Source: Pseudonocardia autotrophica
GTDB lineage: Bacteria > Actinomycetota > Actinomycetes > Mycobacteriales > Pseudonocardiaceae
Direction of reading: 5' to 3'
DNA: 64,000 bases
Assembly (NCBI RefSeq): GCF_003945385.1
Contig: NZ_AP018920.1
Location: 5,394,001 to 5,458,000, forward strand
Positions 52,207-61,462 of the stretch are shown piece by piece; the first letter of the stretch is position 1, and each line of letters starts with the position of its first letter. The position numbers and the translations under genes are program-made. The notes under the pieces are model-generated. The model saw only the letters and a list, made by a program, of their open reading frames with translations. It was not told the DNA's origin and made no database searches.

Positions 52207-52940
52207 CCCGCACTCCGGCGAACCGGGGGAAGCTCATCACACCAGGAACGGAACTTGCAGTCCTGTCCGTAGGCCTCGTCGGCGGCCACCCAGGACGCGG
52301 GGACACCGGCGTCGAGGGCTCGGGCGAGCATGCTCTTGGCCAGCGTCGCCTTGGTGGCGAACTCGACCTCGTCGGGTACCGCCGCTTCCCGGCAGCGCTC
52401 GCGGTCACCGACCCAGGACTTCGGCAGATACAGCTCCCGGTCGATCAACGTGCGGCCTTTGCTCGTGGCATAGGCACAGAACACCCCGAGCTGGCAATTC
52501 TCCACCCGCCCGGCAGTGCCCGAGTACTGGCGCTGCACCCCTGCAGACTTCGTCCCCTTCTTCAGGAACCCGGTCTCATCGACGATCAGTACCCCGCCGG
52601 GCTCACCGAGACGCTCTGCGACGTAGTCGCGCAGGTCATCGCGCACCCCGTCGGTGTCCCAGGTCGCGGAGTTGAGCAGCCGCTGCATGCCGTCCGGGGT
52701 CGTGTCGCCGGCGACCTCGGCCAGCGTCCACCCGTTCTTCCCGGCCAACGGTGCGAGCAACCCACGCACATACGCCCGTGCCCGCCGCCGCGGCTCGGGC
52801 CGGAAGAACCGGCCCGCCACCAACCCGAACAGCCCGTCCAGGCCACCGGCCCACGCCTCGAGATCCTCCTCTTCCTTCACAAGATCGAAGCCTAGCGCAA
52901 CCAACATCACGAACTGCGGCTGGAGTACTAGGCTCTGCTC

Positions 52941-54214
52941 ATGACCTTCACCGCGTTGCATCGCATCCTCGGCATAGCACCTGGACCCTTGACCGACGAT
53001 CTACTCGATTCCGCAGTCCAAAATCGAGTTAGAGAAACTGGCGAATTGGATTTCAAGTCCGAGCTCCCGCCAGCGAAAGGCATACGCCAAACAGATTTAC
53101 CCAAGGATATCGCCGCTATGGCAAACAGCGGCGGCGGCCTAATCGTCTTTGGCATTCGCGAATCCCAGAAGATCGCAGAAGAGCGGGTCGATGTCGGTGA
53201 ATTTGACGAAACGTACGAGCGCTCACTGCGCAGTGCCGCCATTACCGCCATCCCATCTCCCCTCCGGTGTTCGGGCTCGATGTACAGCGGATCGGAGGAC
53301 ACGGCAATCGCGCAGTCACTGTCCAGATCCCCCCGAGCATTGATGGGCCCCACCTCATCCATCGAGGAGAATACTTCGGCGCACCCATCCGGAACGATTC
53401 AGACACAGTATGGACGAAGGAACGCCAAATCGAAGCGATGTATCGGGCGCGGTTCGACGAAAGGCGCCACGCCACCGAGGCGTTGGACAACTTGTACACA
53501 GAGTCCACGAGAGGCCATGACATCACCGAGCGAGCCTGGCTGGTGGCTGTCGGACACCCTCGCGTCCCCAATATTCGCGCACGCCTGAGCCGGGCTCAGG
53601 CACGCGACGTCATAAACCACACCGAGGGCTTGGCTCTGACGTTCGCTAGCAGCAGCGGGATTCACCCGCTCGCCAGCGTCGACCGCCTCAACCCTCGACC
53701 CGGTCTGCGGCGCTGGGTCGCCGCGAACACCGCAACCGATGAACGCGCTCGCTGGAAAGAAGCGTGGCTGAGCATCCACCACGACGGCTCGGTCACGCTC
53801 GCGGCCGCACTCGGCGGGCACCGAATCAGGGATGGCTTCCTGGGCGGCCACCAAGTCGAATCAAGGACAATCGAATGCGGTATCGCGGACTTCATGGCAC
53901 TTATTCGCGCCACCGCGAGAGAGACCGGCAACAGTGAATACGACTTGCGAGTCGGAGTCGAGTGGACAGGAGAAAATCCGCTGATCGTCCTCACAGATGA
54001 TGGCTACGGCTTCTCTCACGACATTGGCTCCACTCCCCTCCAGCAATTCACACCGGTGGAGTCAACTGTAGACGCGAGCGAGCCCGACATTGACTTCTAC
54101 TGGCACGTTTATGACGTCGCCCAAGATTGTGTGAACCAAGGTGGAACTGCACACTTACACATGATCAAGCCACCCGCGCGCAACAGCGACGGACAGGGAA
54201 CCTCTACCGCTTAG
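52941..54214 (+). pseudogene. AlbA_2 (Schlafen-type) domain protein gene, frameshifted
   Basis: The N-terminal part (52941 to about 53265) has TGELDFKSELPPAKGIRQTD and IAAMANSGGGLIVFGIRES, the AlbA_2/Schlafen nucleotide-binding signature. At a CCCC-rich spot near 53262 the reading moves one frame to VFGLDVQRIGGHGNRAVTVQ and continues to 54214 (HGDLI-like region then RERQIEAMY-type helix). One extra C would restore about 424 codons. AlbA_2 proteins occur in defence and as DNA/RNA-binding regulators. ATG 52941 lies only 9 bp after the IS701 target repeat, so its native promoter may be lost. Confidence 0.7.
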
Positions 54215-54962
54215 CGGTCGATCTCGAGCTCCCGGGCACTCTTTCGAAGCCCGAGCATCGACCCAAGCAGGGTGCCACATCCGGCCAAGGCGAACATTAC
54301 GTCACCAGCGCAGCACCACAACCTCGCCTCCACCTGCTGCGGGGCGAAGCTCCAACTCGTATCGGCCGATCCACGAATCGCCAGCATCAGTCCCGGCCGG
54401 GTCTTCGATTCGAGCTATCCCGATGAGGTGTTGGCGGAAACCGTCAGGGTTGGTGAGCGATCCGCAGATCATACGCACGCCAGACCGTAGGCCGCCTGGG
54501 CCTCGGAGTGTCGCCATCCAGTAAGTGTTTCCGGCCGGGTCGACGGCCTCCGTGCGCACCCACCGTGGCGCTGCGTCGATCCTCTCGTCGAAAGCCTCGG
54601 CCTGCGCGGCCGCAGTGAGAACTGGTCGACCACCGACCGAAGCCACGGTTCCACGGTCCTTGAGCAGCCGGACAGCCCGCCGCGCCGTAGACAACGAGAC
54701 ACCGGCTTGGATAGCGATCTGCTCCGCCGGAGGGAGCGCATCACCCACGGTGAGCTGTCCGGAGCCGACGCTCGCTGTGAGTGCGTCCGCGAGATGCTCA
54801 TACGGATGTTCCGACACGCGAGTGGCCCGACGCTTCTCCTCGTCGTGTGTGGGTCGCTTCGGCATCCGTGTGCCCAACCCGGTCGCCGCACGCTGATCCG
54901 CCTCGGACACCCACGCCGTATAGGTCTTCAACGTCGTCGTTCCACCGTCACCGTGTCCCAGC

Positions 54963-56318
54963 CAGGGGGTCGGCAAAGTCAGATGATCTTGAGGAGCTGG
55001 AGGGGCCGCAGTGCGTCGCGGCTGTGATGTCGTAGTGCGGCGGCGATGTTGGTGGCGCCGGCCAGACGGTGCAGGCTGATCGCCAGGTTCCGTAGCGCAG
55101 CCATGACCTGCGGTGCGGCACCGGTGCGCACGGTGGAGAGATCTTCAGCGAAGGTCACGTCGCGGACCCAGTGCAGCCCGTTCTCGATCTGCCAGTGTCC
55201 GCGGATCCAGCCGGTGAGCTCCTCGGGACGGGCCTGGTGCGGACCGAGGTCGGTGATCGCATAGACGGTCTCGGTGCGCCAGCGTGCCCTCCGGCCTGAT
55301 CGGGTGTTGGCCGGGCGGGTCTTGCGGATGAGCTGCACGGCTTGACGGGCGTGCGGGAACTCGATCCCGGCCGCGATGGTGACGACCCTGAGCGTGCGGA
55401 TCTCCCGGCGTCCGTGCGCGGTCTCGACGCTGCGGTGGTCGGGCTCGACGCCGCGCCACGGGAGCCCGGCGAGCTGGCGGCGTAGCCGGGGCTGGTTGCC
55501 CTTGACCGTGAGCACCCAGTGCGCTCCACGGCCGGCGAGGTACTCGACGTGCTCGCGCTGGGTGTGCAGCGCGTCCGCGGTGATCACCACCCCGGCCAGG
55601 TCCAGGCCGTGCAGGGTGTCGAGCAGCGGGGCGAACGCGGTGATCTCGCTGCCCTTGCCCGCGACTGCGTTCGCCTGGCGCTGACCGAGCACGACCCGGG
55701 TCTGCTGGTCGATCACCGCGAACAGATGACGAGCCGGACCGGCGGGGCCTCGTGAGCCGCGCACGGTCTTGCCGTCCACCGCCAGCACCCGGCGCCGCCC
55801 GACCGGCTCGGTCGCCGCGCACAGGCGCTGCACGAACGCGCCGATCGCGGCGTCGAACCGGTCGGCGTCAACCTGGCCCAGGATCCGGCGAATCGTCGAC
55901 TCCGACGGGCATCGGACGTCGGTCCCGAGCACGGCAGCCACCTCGACCGGCAGGTCGGCGACCCACTCGGCAACCGCGACGAACGAGCGCGCCCCGGCCG
56001 CGACCGCGCACACCGCGGCCGTGAGCACCACGACCAGCCCATGTCGAACCCCCCGACGCCGGCGCGGGTCAACCACCCCGGCCAGGGCATCGGTCAGTCT
56101 CGGAGCCAGCGCGACCGGATCGGGTAGCTCCACCCCGCCCACCTGATCGGCGACGGCAGCGATCGACAATGATGCAGGCGCGGGCACGGCTCTCTTCCGA
56201 TGATCAAGGCTGGCGTGAGAACCGCCATGATCACCACCAGGGTCGTGCCCGCACCCCTACCTCGACCGCGTGTCGTCGCAGCTCAGCACCCACTCACCGC
56301 GACTTTGCCGACCCCCTG
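54963..56318 (-). mobile_element. ISAs1-family insertion sequence inside the integrase
   Basis: 1356 bp. The terminal inverted repeats start CAGGGGGTCGGCAAAGTC at both ends (18 bp identical). It is flanked by a perfect 10-bp duplication GTGTCCCAGC (54953-54962 and 56319-56328). This is within the 8-10 bp expected for the family. Confidence 0.95.
54979..56187 (-). CDS. ISAs1-family transposase
   Basis: 402 residues. The N-terminal DDE_Tnp_1-associated region ([20 protein letters not shown]) is followed by catalytic blocks [14 protein letters not shown] (D), [12 protein letters not shown] (D) and the YREK-like [22 protein letters not shown] (E). Frame intact. Start GTG or ATG around 56187. Confidence 0.94.
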   Translation of the reverse strand: MPAPASLSIAAVADQVGGVELPDPVALAPRLTDALAGVVDPRRRRGVRHGLVVVLTAAVCAVAAGARSFVAVAEWVADLPVEVAAVLGTDVRCPSESTIRRILGQVDADRFDAAIGAFVQRLCAATEPVGRRRVLAVDGKTVRGSRGPAGPARHLFAVIDQQTRVVLGQRQANAVAGKGSEITAFAPLLDTLHGLDLAGVVITADALHTQREHVEYLAGRGAHWVLTVKGNQPRLRRQLAGLPWRGVEPDHRSVETAHGRREIRTLRVVTIAAGIEFPHARQAVQLIRKTRPANTRSGRRARWRTETVYAITDLGPHQARPEELTGWIRGHWQIENGLHWVRDVTFAEDLSTVRTGAAPQVMAALRNLAISLHRLAGATNIAAALRHHSRDALRPLQLLKII

Positions 56319-57494
56319 GTGTCCCAGCCGACCGGCGACAGTCCGTGGGTCCACCCCTCCGACGATCAGCTCCGTCGCCGAATAGTGCCGAAGTTTGTGC
56401 AGTGTCGTATCGATCTCGAGCTTCTTCGCCATCCGGTCATAGCGCTGGGTCACGCTGTCCGGTGTCGGAAACGTCGCGCCGTCGGCCGCTGTGCTGAACA
56501 CGAACGCTTCCGGAGCCAGCTCGATCCCGAGCATCTCGGCCCGCTTGACGCAGCGCTCACGTAGATCCTTGAGTACCTCGACGGTCTCGGCGTCGAGCGC
56601 GATCCGGCGCTGCTGGTGGGTCTTGAGGTCGCCCTCGACCCAACCGTCGTCGCTCTTGCGAATCCCGCTCTGCAGCCAGAGCGTCTCGCGGCCCTCCTCG
56701 AAGTTGATCCATGCCCACCGGACCGCACACAGCTCGCCTCGGCGGGCGCCGGTCGTCATCGCCGTCCAGACCAGAGCGCCCCAGTCGGGGTCGTCCCACG
56801 CCTTGTTGAGCAGCTGCGCGGCCTCCTCGGCGCTCGGCGGCCGTGGATTCGACTTCGGGGCCGGCGGCGGCTCGGCCTGAGCGAGAGGGTTGACCGCGAC
56901 CCACCGCCAGCGAACGGCGCGCTTGTAGGCCCCGGACAGGATGAAGTGGATGTGCCGGATCGTCGTCGCCGACAGCGGCTTGCACTGATGTGGACGGCAT
57001 CGGTAGTCGCACTCGTGGTCCTTGCGAGTCCGATGGTCAACGAGCCCCGAGCCTGAGCAGTGGATGCGGCACCTGCGCAGCTCAGCGTAGAACGAGTCCA
57101 GGATCTCCGGATCCAGGCGGCCGATGCTGATCCTTCCGAGCAGCGGCGAGATGTGGTTCTTCACGTGACCGCGGTACATCTGCAGAGTGTTCGGCGCCCC
57201 TACGAACTGGTCCAAGTGCCGCCGGACGAGTTCGTCGACCGTCGCGTTCGTCCGCGGGTTCCGGCGCTCCTCGACCTGGGCGAGCAGCCGGGCCCGTACG
57301 GCCTCGGCTTCGCGCTGTGCCTTCTTGCCCGGCTGGACCAGCTCGGTGAGGTAGTGCCGGCGACCGGACACCGGGTCGATCCCGGCGTACACCCGTACCC
57401 GGATGGTGCCGCTCGGAAGCCTGGTGATGCTGCCCCGTGCGCGAGCTGTACTCGCGGGCTGACGACCTGCCATGCAGTCAACGGTAGGACCGAC

Positions 57495-57515
57495 TCGCAC
57501 CACGTTTGATGCACG
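57495..57515. repeat. Candidate integrase/Xis arm site, right end
   Basis: Partner of 10887-10907: TCGCACCAC, three variable bases, TGATGCACG, 19 of 21 identical, same orientation. It overlaps the upstream alternative start of the integrase and lies 52 bp from attR, so it could also autoregulate the integrase. Confidence 0.5.
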
Positions 57516-57566
57516 AAGTCTGTCTCAAGATCAGACCGGATCAGCGTTTCCGCTGGTCAGATGGTG

Positions 57567-57610
57567 GAGCGGGCGACGGGAATCGAACCCGCGTAGCCAG
57601 TTTGGAAGGC
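57567..57610. other. attR: 44-bp repeat = 3' part of tRNA-Gly(UCC)
   Basis: Identical to 10751-10794. Here the minus strand continues into CCA after GCCCGCT, giving the full tRNA 3' end, but the sequence to the right (5' side of the tRNA) does not form D- or anticodon-stem partners, so no complete tRNA is present. Confidence 0.88.
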
Positions 57611-57695
57611 CTCGCCAGACTGGGACTCTTCGACCCCGACCTGCGAAAACAGTGGACAGCACACCCTACGAGTGACCGTGGCTGACCGCTGATAG

Positions 57696-57713
57696 TTGCA
57701 CGCCAATTGCACG
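57696..57713. repeat. Paired TTGCACG direct repeats right of attR
   Basis: TTGCACG at 57696-57702 and 57707-57713, spacing 11 bp, as at 10669-10686. The intervening bases are CCAA here and CTAG on the left. They are outside the 10751-57610 element, implying ends of another element type on both sides. Confidence 0.5.
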
Positions 57714-57845
57714 CACTGGGTCGCACGGCTCTGGTCACGGCCACTTCAGTGTGAAGGGGTCGACGCACGACCAGCCTGTGTCGTCTGGTAGTTGGGGCGG
57801 CCTCGGTACGTGTAGCACTACCGGACCGGACGTCGATGAGCCTGT

Positions 57846-58163
57846 GTGACCCATCCAACCTCGCCGGGCCAGTACGGCCCTCGGCCCGCTCCTCCTGCTA
57901 CCCCTGCGCGGGGGCAGGTGGCTCTGTCTCGCGAGTCACGTCCGATGCAGGCTCTCCGAGCGGTCACCTACGTGCTGACCAGCCTTGCCTCCATCACGTT
58001 CCTCATCATCACTCTCTGGACAGCGGTCAAGATCAACCAAATCCAGAGAGCGATCGACGAGAGCCCCCTCGGCCAATTCTCCTCCCTCACCTCCAGCCCT
58101 CCCGGCGGGCCGAGCGAGCTACAGCAGTTCTGCTCCACGTATCCGACAGCGACGGGCTGCTGA
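57846..58163 (+). CDS. Small single-pass membrane hypothetical protein
   Basis: 105 residues. A proline-rich cytoplasmic N-terminus (PTSPGQYGPRPAPPATPA) is followed by one transmembrane helix (VTYVLTSLASITFLIITLWT) and a short outer domain ending QQFCSTYPTATGC. Its stop codon falls in the target duplication of the IS256-family element, so insertion left the protein intact. GTG 57846; no family recognised. Confidence 0.55.
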   Translation: MTHPTSPGQYGPRPAPPATPARGQVALSRESRPMQALRAVTYVLTSLASITFLIITLWTAVKINQIQRAIDESPLGQFSSLTSSPPGGPSELQQFCSTYPTATGC

Positions 58164-58829
58164 CCGGGGGCTGTAAGAACATCGGTGTAACTCCGATCAA
58201 GGAGTGTGGACCCGATGACAGACCTGGCAGACGAGCCGGTGGTTGACCTCGACGCGGTAACCGACGGCCCGGCCGAGGGTGCAGGCCCAGCCGGGCTGGA
58301 CCCTGTCGATGAGCAGCTGATCGCCCAGCTCGCCGGCCGGGCACGGGCGAACGGGCTGGAGCTGACCGGGGAGAATGGTCTGCTCGCGCAGCTGACCAAG
58401 CGGGTCCTGGAATCCGCTCTGGAAGGTGAGATCACCGATCACCTCGGCTACGAGTCCCACGACCCGGCCGGCCGTGACGGCGGGAACTCTCGCAACGGTC
58501 ACCGGTCGAAGACCGTGCTGACCGAGGCCGGGCCGGTCGAGCTCGATGTGCCCCGGGACCGGGACGGCTCGTTCACCCCGAAGATCGTCGCCAAGCGGCA
58601 GCGCCGCATGTCCGGGGTCGACGAGCTCGTGCTGTCGCTGTCGGCGAAGGGCCTGACCACCGGGGAGGTCCAGGCTCACCTGGCCGAGGTCTACGGCGCC
58701 CAGGTGTCCCGGCAGACGATCTCGACGATCACCCGACAAGGTCATCGAGGCGATGGTCGAGTGGCAGAACCGGCCACTCGACCCGGTCTACCCGGTGATC
58801 TTCATCGACGCGATCCACGTCAAGATCCG

Positions 58830-60523
58830 GGCTCTGGCGCACTTCGCGTGATGGTGCGCGAGTCTGGACTCAGCGGGCGTGGAGGACGCGGGTGCGGAGC
58901 AGGTCGAAACCGGCTCGGCCGAACATCTGCCGCTTCAGCATTTTGATCTTGTTGACGGTGCCCTCGACCCGTCCGGAGCTGTGCTCGAGGGTCAGCCCGG
59001 CTTGGACGGCGTCATGGTCGCGGCGCAGGTTGCGGGCGAACCTGGCGATCGGAGCGATGTCGTCGAGCTCGACCGTGTCGACCCAGGCGTCGAGCTCGTG
59101 GCCGGTGCGGCTGGTCATCATCGTGGCGAATCCGCGGACGTGGCCGGTCAGCCTGTCCAGGCCGGGGTCGGCTTTGCGTAGCCGGGCGAGCCGGACAGCG
59201 TCATCGGTGGCCAGCCGATCGGGGTGGGTCATGATCCACGAGGTGACCTCGCGGACGGTCGGGGGTTTCGGACCCGGTCTCGGGGCATGGCCACGACCGT
59301 GACGGAACCGGCGCAGGTAGCGCTGCACCGCCAGCTCGCCGCCCGGGTAGCCGAGTGCGGCGATCTCGTGGAACAGGGCTGTGGCGTTGCGCTCGCCCTC
59401 GTTCCAGCGCCGGTGTAGGTGTTCGACGTAGTCGTCGACCAGGTGTGCACGTTGCTCGGTCTTGGCGGTCAGCTCGTGCGACGAAGTGGCGTCGGCGAAC
59501 TTGCGGACCGTAGCCGGGTGCAGTCCGAGCCTGCGTCCGATCGCCGCCTTCGACATACCTTGCGCCCGCAACTGCTGGACGGCCTGGTAGTTCTCGCGCA
59601 GCCGGGTCACGATCCGCTTCTCCGGGACCGCCTGCACCACCCGTGGCTCGGAGGCCGGAGCCTGCGGTAGGACAGGGTTGGCCGCGGCCAGGACACCGCG
59701 GCGGGCGAGGAGGACCTTCTCCACCGCCTCACCCAGATTCCGCCACAGATGCCACCGGTCGGCGACCTGGATCGCCTGCGGGGCGCCCTGTCGGGCGGCG
59801 TCGGCGTAGCCGCCGGCTCGGTCCCGGCAGATCACCTCGACACCTGGCCGGGTGCGCAGCCAGTCCGCGAGGGTCTCGGTCTCCCGGTCTGCGAGCAGGT
59901 CGACCGGGGCGCCGGTGAGTACGTCGATCAGCACGGTGCCGTAGATGCGGCCGCGGCGCAGCGCGAAGTCGTCGACCCCCAACACCGCCGGCGTCGCGGG
60001 CTCGGGGTCGGGCAGGCCGTGCAGCAGTCTCAACAGCCGGTCACGGCTGGTGGGCATGCCCAATCGGGTCGCCAGCCGGGCTCCCGCCCGACCCGCCAGC
60101 ATCAGCGCAATTTCGGTCAGCATCTCCCGTAACAGCGAGGTGATCCGGGCGCGCGGCGCGGCAAGCCCGTCCGGCTGCTCGACGAACGTCCGCGCCGCGC
60201 ACTCGGGGTTCGCGCAGAAGAACCGCCGCACCCGCAGCCGGACCCGCACTGCCCGCCCGGCGATCGGGGCGTCGGCCAGCAGCCGCTCATAACGCGAATG
60301 CACCCGCCTTGACGACTGCCTGCACCACGGACAGGCCCCCTCCTCCGCGGTCATCCGGGCGAGCACCACCACCCCGGCACCGACGTCCTCAATCGTCTGG
60401 ATCTCGACCGAGTCCAGATGCGGGAGCAGCTGCGTAAGATCACATTCAAGTGATCTTGCTCCGTCGCGGACCAGAGACCGGGAGCCACGCCGGACCGCCG
60501 ATCACGCGAAGTGCGCCAGAGCC
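58830..60523 (-). mobile_element. ISL3-family insertion sequence
   Basis: 1694 bp with perfect inverted ends starting GGCTCTGGCGCACTTCGCGT (23 bp shared) and an 8-bp duplication AAGATCCG (58822-58829 and 60524-60531). Excision in silico restores IHVKIRDGKV in the host IS256 transposase. Confidence 0.95.
58870..60372 (-). CDS. ISL3-family transposase
   Basis: 500 residues. A zinc-finger N-terminus (CPWCRQSS, FFCANPECAARTF), the DDE_Tnp_ISL3 core with VLGVDDFALRRGRIYGTVLI, ICRDRAGGYADAA and VADRWHLWRNLGEA, an internal HTH (LRAQGMSKAAIGRRLGLHPA), and a C-terminal HSSGRVEGTVNKIKMLKRQM. Conserved-looking codons continue upstream of GTG 60372 (HLDSVEIQTIEDVG) with no in-frame start, so the N-terminus may be shifted or start elsewhere. 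Confidence 0.9.
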   Translation of the reverse strand: MVVLARMTAEEGACPWCRQSSRRVHSRYERLLADAPIAGRAVRVRLRVRRFFCANPECAARTFVEQPDGLAAPRARITSLLREMLTEIALMLAGRAGARLATRLGMPTSRDRLLRLLHGLPDPEPATPAVLGVDDFALRRGRIYGTVLIDVLTGAPVDLLADRETETLADWLRTRPGVEVICRDRAGGYADAARQGAPQAIQVADRWHLWRNLGEAVEKVLLARRGVLAAANPVLPQAPASEPRVVQAVPEKRIVTRLRENYQAVQQLRAQGMSKAAIGRRLGLHPATVRKFADATSSHELTAKTEQRAHLVDDYVEHLHRRWNEGERNATALFHEIAALGYPGGELAVQRYLRRFRHGRGHAPRPGPKPPTVREVTSWIMTHPDRLATDDAVRLARLRKADPGLDRLTGHVRGFATMMTSRTGHELDAWVDTVELDDIAPIARFARNLRRDHDAVQAGLTLEHSSGRVEGTVNKIKMLKRQMFGRAGFDLLRTRVLHAR

Positions 60524-61462
60524 AAGATCCGCGACGGGAAGGTCGCGAACCGGCCCGTCTATGTCGCGCTCGCGGTGACCTGTGAGGGCCGCCGGGAGAT
60601 CCTCGGGCTCTGGGTCGGGGACCCCAGCAGCGGCGGCGAGGGCGCGAAGTACTGGCTGCACGTACTCGCCGAGATCCGTAACCGCGGCGTCGGTGACGTG
60701 CTCATGGTTGTCTGTGACGGCCTGGCGGGGCTGCCGGATGCGATCGGCGCGGTCTGGCCCGCCACTATCACCCAGACCTGCGTGGTGCACCTGCTGCGCA
60801 ACAGCTTCCGCTACGCCGGCCGCCAGCACTACGACGCGATCGCCAAGGCCCTGCGACCGGTCTACACCGCACCCACCGAGGCTGCGGCGACCGAGCGGTT
60901 CCTGGAGTTCTGCGAGGCCTGGGGTGAGCGGTATCCGGCGATCGTGCGGCTCTGGGAGAACGCCTGGGCCGAGTTCGTGCCGTTCCTGGGGTTCGACGTC
61001 GAGATCCGCAAGATCATCTGCACGACGAACGCGATCGAGAGCGTGAACGCCCGGATCCGGCGGGCGGTCAAGGCCCACGGGCACTTCCCGAACGAGGCCG
61101 CCGCGCTCAAGTGCGTCTACATGGCGATCATGAGTCTCGACCCCACCGGCACCGGGCAGCACCGGTGGTCGATCCGCTGGAAGCCCGCCCTGAACGCCTT
61201 CGACATCGCCTTCGACGGACGCCTGTCCGCCGGACGCACGTAACCCGACCAACCTCAGTTACACCGGAAACTTGACAGTCCCGCTGACCGACCACTTGGA
61301 GATGTACTGCCGCTGGGGAAATGCCAGCCACTCGAAACGCTGAGAATCCAGGCTTTGACCTGCAGGTTCAATGGTCGGAGCGGGTCGTCGTTGGGCGTCG
61401 CCGGTCGGGCTGGTTTGTACCGGATTTGTACCCACTGGCTGGAGCGACGCAGGATCGGACGC

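Larger units (their letters stand above)
50932..52236 (+). mobile_element. IS3-family insertion sequence, copy 2
   Basis: 1305 bp, same orientation and apparently identical to copy 1 at 15291-16595. It is inserted in the IS701-type transposase; the 3-bp flanks read TCG (left) and TCA (right), so the target duplication has one mismatch. The two copies form direct repeats about 35.6 kb apart. Confidence 0.93.
50227..52907 (-). pseudogene. IS701-family transposase split by an IS3-family IS
   Basis: The N-terminal part (52907 down to 52237) holds GVLIVDETGFLKKGTKSAGV and WVAADEAYGQDCKFRSW. The C-terminal part (50931 down) resumes EQRRIGYVVAVPRSQ and ends with GARWAIEECFQTAKNEVGLD and QYQV. Deleting the IS and one 3-bp target copy gives FRSWCEQRRIGY in frame. 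The conserved tail (LIPLTLAELRRLLAPLIHTP...) is in the -1 frame after a C_CCA_AAA heptamer at 50400-50394. Confidence 0.82.
50209..52927 (-). mobile_element. IS701-family insertion sequence 2 (contains IS3 copy 2)
   Basis: Ends TACTCCAGCCGCAGTT are identical over 16 bp. It is flanked by a perfect CTAG duplication (50205-50208 and 52928-52931) and inserted exactly at the CTAG next to IS701 copy 1. Without the nested IS3 element it is 1411 bp. Confidence 0.88.
54302..57473 (-). pseudogene. Tyrosine integrase-GntR fusion, split by an ISAs1-family IS
   Basis: The 5' part (57473 to 56319) holds SAM-like and catalytic domains: TTGARRGELCAV (Arg), LHKLRHYSATE (HxxR) and RLGH (His), with a cysteine-rich insert (HCSGSGLVDHRTRKDHECDY). 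The 3' part (54952 to 54302) resumes GDGGTTTLKTYTAWVSEADQ, whose tyrosine is the nucleophile. A GntR-type winged HTH follows (YEHLADALTASV...SLSTARRAVRLLKDRG) with a further C-terminal domain. Removing the IS and one 10-bp target copy restores 601 codons in frame. The split leaves neither fragment catalytically complete. ATG 57473 is chosen; GTG 57503 is possible. Confidence 0.88.
10751..57610. mobile_element. Integrated mobilizable element at tRNA-Gly (about 46.9 kb)
   Basis: It is bounded by perfect 44-bp direct repeats of a tRNA-Gly 3' end, with its tyrosine integrase next to attR. It carries a MobF relaxase, a TraG/VirD4-type coupling protein, an excisionase-like protein, WhiB and XRE regulators, a four-gene putative defence cassette and five insertion sequences. 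No VirB4, VirB6 or other channel component was found, so transfer would need a helper. The integrase is split by an IS, so excision is probably lost. Confidence 0.85.
58206..61243 (+). pseudogene. IS256-family transposase, frameshifted and split by an ISL3-family IS
   Basis: The 5' part (58206-58829) has the family N-terminus (DHLGYESHDPAGRDGGNSRN, GLTTGEVQAHLAEVYG). One extra C near 58733 moves the reading to DKVIEAMVEWQNRP..PVIFIDAIHVKIR. After the ISL3 element the frame resumes RDGKVANRPVYVALAVTCEG and runs through CVVHLLRNSFRYA and TTNAIESVNARIRRAVKAHG to 61243. Both lesions inactivate it. Confidence 0.88.
58167..61282 (+). mobile_element. IS256-family insertion sequence (contains an ISL3-family IS)
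   Basis: 26-bp ends GGGGCTGTAAG...CGGTGTAACT (left) and GGGACTGTCAA...CGGTGTAACT (right, reverse complement) match at 18 positions. A perfect 8-bp duplication GCTGACCG (58159-58166 and 61283-61290) flanks it. About 1.41 kb without the nested ISL3 element. Confidence 0.92.

Noticed and set aside
54302..54976. Free-standing GntR-family regulator
   Set aside because: Its N-terminal 30 residues are the C-terminus of a tyrosine recombinase and join in frame to the upstream integrase once the IS is removed.
57567..57610. tRNA-Gly gene at the right end
   Set aside because: Has the 3' half with CCA but the adjoining sequence does not pair as a tRNA 5' half.
58206..58946. Complete 246-residue transposase
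   Set aside because: The last third is out of frame and then enters the ISL3 element; it is a broken IS256-family gene.
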